DNA from: an uncultured Armatimonadota bacterium
GTDB lineage: Bacteria > Armatimonadota > Fimbriimonadia > Fimbriimonadales > Fimbriimonadaceae
Direction of reading: 5' to 3'
DNA: 6,587 nucleotides
NCBI GenBank assembly: GCA_946478935.1
Contig: CAMLEL010000139.1
Coordinates: 1-6,587 of the forward strand
In this document: one piece after another, positions 1-5,663 of the stretch
Layout of the letters: the number at the start of each line of letters is the position of its first letter
Numbering within the stretch: position 1 is the first letter of the stretch
Translations under genes and position numbers: made by a program
Notes under the pieces: generated by a model
What the model was told of the DNA's origin: nothing
What the model saw: only the letters and a program-made list of their open reading frames with translations
Databases searched by the model: none

Positions 1-1
1 A

Positions 2-778
2 GACGTCGCTGATAACCACATGATCGTTCCAAGGGGAGGCATCCGAGTTGGGCTAGATCAAATATCAAACATATCAACTGGTCTTCGCGATCGCATAGTA
101 GAGCGAAGGAGCATCCCCTATGAGAATTTCTTCGAGTTTGTCGCCAGAACTCAGCCAAATCGTGATGAGCTAGAATGCCTGATCCTTTGTGGCGCGTTGG
201 ATACGATGTTCTCCAATCGTCGTGCGATGCTGTGGGCTATCCCAGACGCCGTTGACTTCATGCAATCAATGCGAACCGAAAATGCTCTGGGGATCATGCA
301 AACCTATCCTAACTTGCCTATCGTCGAAGACTTTTCTGAATCTGAAAAATCCATTCAGGAGCGGGCAATCCTCGGTATGGACATCCAAAAACATTTGATG
401 TCTTTTGAGCGAGATCGCATAACTGCTCGCGGTGGACTTACGACCGCAGAGGCAGGAGCGCTTCAAGCTGGTACTTCGGCGTTCGTTGTGGGCAATCCAA
501 TTCGCCTGCGCTTTCCCCCAACCGCCAGCGGACGTCGTGTCGTCTTCTTTGACCTGGAAGATGAGACCGGCTTGCTCAACGTGACCTGCTTCGATGATAC
601 GTATCAAAAAGATGGACACGCCATCATCTGCTCTCAATATGCAACCGTTCGAGGAGTTGCTCAGGATCGTGATGGTCACATCGCTTTCCTGGCTAGCCGA
701 GTTTTCCCTTACCATCCTTTGCTGCAAGATGCCGTGCCCGAGCTGCCACTCAAAGCTGGCGACTTCCTGGTTGGGTAG
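2..778 (+). CDS. dnaE: DNA polymerase III alpha subunit (DnaE family), C-terminal part, 5'-truncated
   Basis: The C-terminal 258 residues of a replicative-type C-family DNA polymerase; the reading frame is open to the left edge, so the PHP, palm, thumb and fingers domains lie outside. An ATG at 20 is internal, not a start. Numbered from that Met, residues 5-70 match the helix-hairpin-helix region of bacterial DnaE (IRVGLDQISNIS, then FFEFVART, then LECLILCGALD and NRR). Residues 113-133 (ERAILGMDIQKHLMSFER) occupy the place of the usual LGxxxSGHPL linker. Residues about 152-228 form the OB-fold (RRVVFFDLEDETGLLNVTCFD, split here as RRVVFFDLEDETG and LLNVTCFD), which in this family contacts single-stranded template. 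The protein ends about 20 residues after the OB-fold, so it lacks the long tau-binding tail of E. coli DnaE and resembles the shorter ImuC/DnaE2 or non-proteobacterial forms. Whether it is the main replicase or an error-prone copy cannot be decided here. Family assignment is secure; subtype is not. Confidence 0.9.
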   Translation, partial: DVADNHMIVPRGGIRVGLDQISNISTGLRDRIVERRSIPYENFFEFVARTQPNRDELECLILCGALDTMFSNRRAMLWAIPDAVDFMQSMRTENALGIMQTYPNLPIVEDFSESEKSIQERAILGMDIQKHLMSFERDRITARGGLTTAEAGALQAGTSAFVVGNPIRLRFPPTASGRRVVFFDLEDETGLLNVTCFDDTYQKDGHAIICSQYATVRGVAQDRDGHIAFLASRVFPYHPLLQDAVPELPLKAGDFLVG

Positions 779-789
779 TTTTTCACCAG

Positions 790-2859
790 TTACTTAAAGT
801 CCGGCCGGAACACAGCATCCCAATCCAGGTTGGGTGGCTCGACGACGAACTTGGCGCATCGATCTGCCAAGCGACGATTCGTCCCCAACCGATCATAAAG
901 GTTCCGAGCTTCTTCAAATTGACGCTGTGAATACAATTGGAAAGCCAGATCCATATCCCTTGCATTACGAATCATCATTTCTGAAGCTTCGGCAACTGGG
1001 GATACCAATTCATAGATCAAATCGTCGTTCTCGCGCCCCATTACGGAAACCCGATCAATGGTTTGGAAGAGAAACTCAGACTTTGCGGCTTCAAAGGTTC
1101 CCTCTCCCACAAGAATCGCACACCCATAGTATTTGCACAGACCCTGGAGTCGGCTTGCCAGATTGACGTTATCACCAATCACCGTGTAGTCCATTCGCTT
1201 AGTAGTGCCGAGGTTGCCTACCATCATGTCTCCTGACTCGATTCCGAACCTCGCCCTACCGAGCTTCCCGCCCAGATCCTCAAACGCCTTCCAACTCGAC
1301 CATGCCGCGTGACAAGCTTTAACAGCATGATCTTCACTCTTAACCGGAGCACCCCAGAACGCCATGATCGCATCGCCGATGTATTTATCGATCGTGCCAC
1401 CTACGTTATGAATCGCTTTGCTCATCTCCTCAAAGAAGTCGGTTAGTGCCCGAAACGAATCATCGGGAGTGCTGGCCGAAGCCTGTTCCGTAAATCCTTC
1501 CATGTCTCCGAAAAACACAGTCATGTTTCGGCGCTCGCCACCCAAAACCGCTTCTTGACGATTCTCGATCAGATACTTGACATAGTCCATCGGGACCAAC
1601 TTGGTAAATGAACGCAAGCCCGCTTTCATGACATCGAATGAAATCGAGAGCTGATCGACCTCCGCGATCGACGATTTGCCCCGCTCCTCATCGCCGATCT
1701 CAAGTCTTTGCAGTCGCTGTGCATCTTCGGAAAGCCGGCGCAACGGATCGGTTACGCGCCATGCGACCAACGCACTAAGGATCACCCCTCCAGATAGGAG
1801 TACCAAGCCAAAAACGCTCACGATGCGACGAGCCTCGGCGATCGTGTGATCAAAGTAGGATTCTGGCGCCAGGGCAAAAATCTCCCACTTCAGCCCATTC
1901 GCAGCCAAAAGACGGCTCGTCGCGAAGAATCCTCCAATCCCATCAACTTCTACCTGCCGATAGCCTTTAGAGTCAGATGCGCCTGAGTTTAGGAAGACCC
2001 TCCTGGCTGCCACATCGGTGAGGTTGGAAGCCGATACCATGCGGGCGCCACCATCGGATTCGGTGATGGTCTGAATCTTCGGATGAGCAATCATCGTCGG
2101 CGAATTGACATCGGTCCGATCGACGATAAAAGCATACGCGGATTCTCCGAATCTCACGCGATCTAGGAAGAGGCTGATGCCACGCAGGGAAAGGTCAGCA
2201 GTTGCCACACCGATAAATTTGCCGCCGTCATCGAACAATGGGGTTGCACAAGTGATGCCCGCTTCTGGCGGAGCGCCTTCGGTAGGAATAAAAACGTATG
2301 GCCGCGTCCAACTTTGCTTACCAGAAGATTTGGCAAGCTGATAGTAGGGTCGCGTCCGCGAATCTAAGGTCCAGGCCTGCTCCTTGAGGAGCCGGCTCTT
2401 CCCGTCCTTCCATTCGTAGTCTCGTCGGATGTAGCTGCCTGAACCGACCCATTGGTTGATTTGGAGAATCGTAACACCGTCTGATCGTCGCGATGCTTGC
2501 ACGAACTCGCCGTTGCTGGCGGTGGTCAATGATAGATAGCTGAGGTCTTTGGCGCTAGCAATCAACCTGCCGAGCACGATCATCAGGCTCTTCAGCCGAT
2601 CCACGCTCAAATCGCTTGCATTGAGCGTTTCATCCCCAGCCGCTACATCTCCTACCAATTGGCCAAACCTTTCCGACCGTTGAATGACTTCCTGCACTTC
2701 CTTCTCAACCAGAGAAGCATGCTCATTGAGGATTCGACCTCCCAAGTCTTCGACAGCTTGCTGAGCTTTCAACCATGAGTAAATGCCACCGACCAATAGA
2801 GCCGTGGCGAGCAGAAACGTCATGATGAATACGAGGTGGGTGCGAAGTGAAACCTTCAA
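790..2859 (-). CDS. Membrane-bound class III adenylate cyclase with dCache sensor and HAMP domain
   Basis: Predicted to convert ATP to cAMP in response to a periplasmic ligand. Order in 689 residues: TM1 about 9-30; periplasmic dCache-like sensor about 35-335 (PYYQLAKSSGKQSWTRPYVF at 171-190, then GVATADLSL); TM2 about 345-368; HAMP about 368-418 (P372, E400); cyclase transducer segment ending LGGERR; catalytic domain about 445-620. Metal-binding aspartates are D452 (FFGDMEGFT) and D496 (DKYIGDAIMAFWG). The base-selecting pair is K492 and T559, the Lys/Thr combination of class IIIb adenylate cyclases; guanylate cyclases have Glu at the first site. Transition-state residues N566 and R570 are present (VNLASR). 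All catalytic residues are therefore in place, consistent with an active homodimer. The C-terminal tail (about 630-689) is helical, TPR-like, ending PPNLDWDAVF, seen in many such cyclases. The start is TTG at 2859, with a weak TTAGG seven bases upstream. An ATG at 2823 (residue 13) is an alternative but would cut into TM1. The ligand is unknown. Confidence 0.93.
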   Translation of the reverse strand: MKVSLRTHLVFIMTFLLATALLVGGIYSWLKAQQAVEDLGGRILNEHASLVEKEVQEVIQRSERFGQLVGDVAAGDETLNASDLSVDRLKSLMIVLGRLIASAKDLSYLSLTTASNGEFVQASRRSDGVTILQINQWVGSGSYIRRDYEWKDGKSRLLKEQAWTLDSRTRPYYQLAKSSGKQSWTRPYVFIPTEGAPPEAGITCATPLFDDGGKFIGVATADLSLRGISLFLDRVRFGESAYAFIVDRTDVNSPTMIAHPKIQTITESDGGARMVSASNLTDVAARRVFLNSGASDSKGYRQVEVDGIGGFFATSRLLAANGLKWEIFALAPESYFDHTIAEARRIVSVFGLVLLSGGVILSALVAWRVTDPLRRLSEDAQRLQRLEIGDEERGKSSIAEVDQLSISFDVMKAGLRSFTKLVPMDYVKYLIENRQEAVLGGERRNMTVFFGDMEGFTEQASASTPDDSFRALTDFFEEMSKAIHNVGGTIDKYIGDAIMAFWGAPVKSEDHAVKACHAAWSSWKAFEDLGGKLGRARFGIESGDMMVGNLGTTKRMDYTVIGDNVNLASRLQGLCKYYGCAILVGEGTFEAAKSEFLFQTIDRVSVMGRENDDLIYELVSPVAEASEMMIRNARDMDLAFQLYSQRQFEEARNLYDRLGTNRRLADRCAKFVVEPPNLDWDAVFRPDFK

Positions 2860-2937
2860 AGCAAACCTAACTACGGTGCAAAATCGCTGATAAACGTACC
2901 CGAGAGCCCTATATAAGGTTAGAATCAGGTCGAGTCA
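2860..2937. promoter_or_regulatory. Divergent intergenic region between cyclase and TPR gene
   Basis: Seventy-eight bases separate the two divergent start codons, so promoters for both genes should lie here, possibly overlapping. The most AT-rich piece is TATATAAG at about 2910-2917. TAGAAT at 2920-2925 is a possible -10 box for the rightward gene, but it would leave a very short leader and I see no good -35 partner. For the leftward gene no convincing -35/-10 pair stands out. Weak Shine-Dalgarno cores are AGG at 2927-2929 for the rightward ATG and TTAGG (on the minus strand, about 2866-2870) for the leftward TTG. No clear palindromic operator was seen. Confidence 0.45.
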
Positions 2938-4515
2938 ATGAAGACGTCTCTCATTCTGGCAACGCTCGCACTGGCATGTGGGGCAAGGCCTCAAGCATGC
3001 GAGCCACCCACGCAAGTCTCCGTCGTGGCCCATCCAAGCGGAACGATCCTTGCCGATGTCGGCACTTCTGACATGCCGATCACGTCTCGGAGCGCCAAAT
3101 CCAAGCAACTGACAAAGCAAGGCTTCGCATTGATCCACTGCTATTGGCCGGGGGAGGCCATCCGATCATTTCGGGATGCGGTGAAGGAGGATCCCACCTG
3201 CGCCATCGCTTGGTGCGGACTGAACATCGCCTTGACCCAGCCATGGTTCCGGGAAACCCGCTACCAAGCAGAAGCTGAATTCGCAATCAAGTCTGCCATT
3301 GCAAACGTTGATTCTGCCACCGAGCCTGAGCAAGCCCTCATTCGGGCCTTCCGACTTCGATCGTTCGGGAAAGATGACCGGGATAGCGCGTTCGAGAAAG
3401 CGATGCAGGAGTTAATCAACCAGTATCCGAGACTTGACGAGCCCAGATTGCTTTGGGCCGGGATTCGCGCGCAGCTCTGTAGCGGTGTCAATTACTTAAA
3501 GAGCGGCGATCCGCGTGGAGACATTGAATTCGTTGTCAAGCTCGTCGAGCCAGTCATCAAGCGCAATCTCAACAGTGCGGGGGCGATGCACTACTGGATT
3601 CATGCCAATGAGCCCAGCAATCCCAAGCGCGCGGAAGCTGCGGCCGACAACCTTTTGAAGGTTGGGAAAGGGAGCCCGCATTTGGTCCATATGCCCGGGC
3701 ATATCTACAACCGGATCGGTAGGTATGAGGACGGCCAAAAGGCTTTCGGGCGCGCCAAGGAAATGGATGAAGAACTTGGCCGCAAATTCAAGGTGCAGCC
3801 CGGTGAGGCAGATTGGCAGTACTACCACAACGTGAGTTTCCAGGGAATGAATCTCTTGGAGCTTGGCCGTATCAATGAAGCGATCGAATTGAGCAAGATC
3901 GCTGCATCACTTCGCAGAGATATTGCGGCGAGAACAGGTGACTGGAAAAACGCTTATGCGAATCGAAGAAACGACGCTTCTGGAACCGCACTCGCTGCTG
4001 CTTACTTGGCCAGACAAGATTTGAACGAAGGACGCATACCCTCAGCAAGACAAAAGGTCAATGAGGCAAGCATGGAGTTGCTAAAACCCGAGCCCACGAA
4101 TTGGGATCGCACTCAATACCGCATCATGAAGACCGTGGTAAAAGAATCGGAAGGGCTCGTGCTGGCGGCTGAAGGAAAGTTCACTGAGGCAGTGGAGGCG
4201 CTTCGCACTTCCGTTAAGACCTTCAAGAGTCTCGAATACGAAGAACCTGTATTGCTGATCCAAACTCCATTCGAATCACTGGGCAGCGTTTTGATCCAAG
4301 CCAAACGGTATGACGAAGCTATCAGGGCATTCGAGGACGGTCTGATCGAACGTCCAAACAGCGGATGGATGCTCTATGGGATTGGTCGGGCCCATGCCGA
4401 AGCAGGCCGTACCAAAGAAGCCGAACAAGCCTATCGGCGATTTTTGAAGACTTGGACCAATGCTGACCGAGACCGACCTGAAGTCAAAGCAGCGGAGGCA
4501 TTTCTCGCTCGTTGA
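2938..4515 (+). CDS. Exported TPR-repeat protein with conserved His motifs, probable lipoprotein
   Basis: 525 residues, function unknown. The N-terminus is a short signal peptide; LALAC at 10-14 fits a relaxed lipobox (Cys14 lipidated), though cleavage by signal peptidase I nearby is possible. This supports the ATG at 2938. The mature protein is an alpha-helical TPR array. The first unit carries HCYWPGEAIRSF (67-78) and DPTCAIAWCGLN; two clear TPR units at about 447-505 close the protein (KRYDEAIRAFEDGL, GWMLYGIGRAHAEAGRTKEA). Between them are two motifs not typical of plain TPRs: HYWIHANEPS (218-227) and HLVHMPGHIYNRIGRY (248-263), plus YYHN at 295-298. I recall these motifs recurring in a bacterial family annotated only as tetratricopeptide repeat protein. 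The clustered His residues could form a metal site, which is inference. It is divergent from the cyclase gene and may share its regulation. No terminator hairpin with a T-run follows the stop codon. Confidence 0.85.
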   Translation: MKTSLILATLALACGARPQACEPPTQVSVVAHPSGTILADVGTSDMPITSRSAKSKQLTKQGFALIHCYWPGEAIRSFRDAVKEDPTCAIAWCGLNIALTQPWFRETRYQAEAEFAIKSAIANVDSATEPEQALIRAFRLRSFGKDDRDSAFEKAMQELINQYPRLDEPRLLWAGIRAQLCSGVNYLKSGDPRGDIEFVVKLVEPVIKRNLNSAGAMHYWIHANEPSNPKRAEAAADNLLKVGKGSPHLVHMPGHIYNRIGRYEDGQKAFGRAKEMDEELGRKFKVQPGEADWQYYHNVSFQGMNLLELGRINEAIELSKIAASLRRDIAARTGDWKNAYANRRNDASGTALAAAYLARQDLNEGRIPSARQKVNEASMELLKPEPTNWDRTQYRIMKTVVKESEGLVLAAEGKFTEAVEALRTSVKTFKSLEYEEPVLLIQTPFESLGSVLIQAKRYDEAIRAFEDGLIERPNSGWMLYGIGRAHAEAGRTKEAEQAYRRFLKTWTNADRDRPEVKAAEAFLAR

Positions 4516-4746
4516 GATGCCAAATTGTAAATCCGTAATGAACATGCCCCTTTCTCCCTCTAACAATGGTGGCTTGCTCAAGCTTCTCACAAGCTGGCAA
4601 AGGTGGGAAACTCCGAGTAGCAGCCAGCCAATCATGAGCCACAGCGTGGACTCTACATTGCTTACGGTCAATTCTGGGTCGGACTAAATGCTATCTAACA
4701 GATTTGCCTTCGTAACGCTTCACTTCTATCAGATCGGTCCGTGAAC

Positions 4747-4760
4747 CCGTAGATTTACGG
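4747..4760. repeat. Small perfect inverted repeat (CCGTA-GATT-TACGG)
   Basis: A five-base-pair stem with a four-base loop, lying 31 bases before the -35 box predicted for the PEP-CTERM gene. It has no T-run on either side, so it is a poor intrinsic terminator for the TPR gene. It could be part of a regulator site or chance; a 5-bp stem is not rare in a window of this size. Confidence 0.3.
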
Positions 4761-4777
4761 TACTTGTTCCAATCTCC

Positions 4778-4806
4778 TTGCATTCTCTGCTAAACCGGTT
4801 TACCAT
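4778..4806 (+). promoter_or_regulatory. Predicted sigma-70-type promoter of the PEP-CTERM gene
   Basis: TTGCAT at 4778-4783 as -35 (TTG core kept) and TACCAT at 4801-4806 as -10 (four of six consensus bases), separated by exactly 17 bases. Transcription would begin near 4813, giving a leader of roughly 30 bases that contains the Shine-Dalgarno sequence. The 18-base palindrome covers most of the spacer and the -10 box. The consensus match is modest; spacing and position make it the best candidate in the gap. Confidence 0.45.
4788..4805. promoter_or_regulatory. LacI-family-like operator palindrome
   Basis: TGCTAAACCGGTTTACCA: a perfect 12-base palindrome (TAAACCGGTTTA, 4791-4802) extended by TG...CA after one mismatched pair, so 16 of 18 bases are symmetric. 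A central CG step flanked by A-rich and T-rich arms with TG/CA ends is the usual architecture of operators bound by LacI/GalR-family repressors. It overlaps the predicted -10 box, the normal place for repression. No regulator gene is in the window, so the binding protein is unknown. Confidence 0.5.
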
Positions 4807-4833
4807 TCATTCGGGCGGAAGGTATCGAACGCC

Positions 4834-4840
4834 GGAGAGG
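4834..4840 (+). promoter_or_regulatory. Strong Shine-Dalgarno sequence for the PEP-CTERM gene
   Basis: GGAGAGG ends four bases before the ATG at 4845; its GGAG core lies seven bases upstream, good spacing. It is the strongest ribosome binding site in the window and fixes the start of the PEP-CTERM gene. Confidence 0.75.
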
Positions 4841-4844
4841 GACT

Positions 4845-5594
4845 ATGACAGTGAATCGTTGCAAAAAATTTCTTGCTGGCTTGCTTTGTGGATCGGCCAT
4901 CCTACTGCCTTCAGCAGGACAGGCTCAAGTTAACTTCATTTTGGACCCAACACAGTTTTTCACGACTCAGCTCTTAGCGGGAAGGAACAACTACGCATTT
5001 GAGGGATTTGAAACCCCTGGTCTTCCCCCTGGTGCATCGACGGCGATTAACGATCCGCTGAATTCTAACTTCAACGGTCCGTACGCGCCAGGTGAAATCA
5101 ATCCCTTTACCACCGTACAGTCCAATCTCATTGCAAACGGTGTCGCACCCAGTCCCCGCGGCGTTGCTGGCCTCCTTGCTAATAACCTCGGTGGGCCCTT
5201 AACCACAGGCATCTACACAAACATTCCGACCACCGATTCGCTGGACCTGATTGTGACCGGCAATGCGCTTGGTGTTGGATTCAACCTGAGGTCTTTGGGA
5301 GCCACAACGGCAACACTGTTTAATGTTTCCGTCTTTGGAACGTCTAACCAACTTTTGGGATTCAGTCCGTTCTTACTGATTCCCGGGCAGAGTTCGTTTT
5401 TCGGGATTTCAAGCTTTGGTCCGACGATCAGCCGGATCAATGTCAGCGACACTGGAGCATTCCGCGAAGGGATCGATAACGTAGAGCTTTGGACAGCCAA
5501 CTCGCAAGGCGACCCTGTTCCCGAGCCCATCACCTTGGCGCTTGGCGTCGGTGCCCTCGGACTTGTCCTTCGACGTCGGTTCAAAAAGCAATAG
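4845..5594 (+). CDS. Secreted PEP-CTERM sorting-domain protein
   Basis: 249 residues. A signal peptide (KK at 7-8, hydrophobic 10-22, likely cleavage after A27 in AGQAQ) sends it through Sec. The C-terminus is a classic PEP-CTERM tag: VPEP at 225-228, hydrophobic stretch about 229-242, then RRR at 243-245 and a short basic end. In known systems this tag is recognised by an exosortase (EpsH/XrtA type), which cleaves at the tag; such proteins are commonly linked to exopolysaccharide or surface layers. The mature body (28-220) is rich in Gly, Asn, Thr and Ser, has FEGFETPGLPPGAST near 52-66, and ends in a beta-rich stretch with GVGFNLRSLGATTATLFNV and ISRINVSDTG...IDNVEL, typical of the extracellular beta-sandwich found in many PEP-CTERM proteins. 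It has no recognisable catalytic motif and no cysteine in the mature part. No exosortase or polysaccharide gene lies in view. Start chosen from the strong Shine-Dalgarno sequence and the signal peptide. Confidence 0.92.
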   Translation: MTVNRCKKFLAGLLCGSAILLPSAGQAQVNFILDPTQFFTTQLLAGRNNYAFEGFETPGLPPGASTAINDPLNSNFNGPYAPGEINPFTTVQSNLIANGVAPSPRGVAGLLANNLGGPLTTGIYTNIPTTDSLDLIVTGNALGVGFNLRSLGATTATLFNVSVFGTSNQLLGFSPFLLIPGQSSFFGISSFGPTISRINVSDTGAFREGIDNVELWTANSQGDPVPEPITLALGVGALGLVLRRRFKKQ

Positions 5595-5663
5595 TCACGA
5601 CCTGACTCGTTTTAACACGCCCTGCGGTCGCGACATTTTGTCGAAATTGGCTAACCTGACTGC
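5595..5663. other. Short gap between PEP-CTERM gene and hydrolase-like gene
   Basis: 69 bases. It contains a weak inverted repeat CGACA-TTT-TGTCG (5631-5643) with no adjoining T-run, so no convincing terminator. I see no clear promoter or Shine-Dalgarno sequence for the next gene, which leaves read-through from the PEP-CTERM promoter possible. Confidence 0.4.

Larger units (their letters stand above)
4516..4844. other. Gene-free intergenic stretch upstream of the PEP-CTERM gene
   Basis: 329 bases without a credible gene. Short open frames occur on both strands but are continuations or antisense copies of the TPR frame, with no family resemblance and no good ribosome binding site. The left part (4516-4700) contains an imperfect hairpin around AGCTTCTCACAAGCT (about 4579-4593) with no following T-run. 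The middle holds the perfect stem CCGTA/TACGG at 4747-4760. The right part (4778-4844) holds the promoter, palindrome and Shine-Dalgarno sequence described separately. The length leaves room for a small RNA or a far upstream activator site, but nothing specific supports either. Confidence 0.6.

Noticed and set aside
266..727. Minus-strand open frame of 153 codons
   Set aside because: It lies wholly antisense to the well-recognised DnaE helix-hairpin-helix and OB-fold region.
744..789. Intrinsic terminator between the convergent dnaE and cyclase genes
   Set aside because: There is a run of five T at 779-783, but only a weak four-base stem (GCCA/TGGC, 745-760) well upstream of it.
4570..4586. 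Possible sigma-54 promoter (TGGC...GC)
   Set aside because: The spacing between the GG and GC elements is nine bases instead of ten, and it is about 260 bases from the next start codon.
4276..4671. Minus-strand open frame of 131 codons with a hydrophobic start (LWLMIGWLLLG)
   Set aside because: Most of it is antisense to the TPR gene, with no recognisable family, no ribosome binding site noted, and only the first third lies in the gap. Treated as a shadow.
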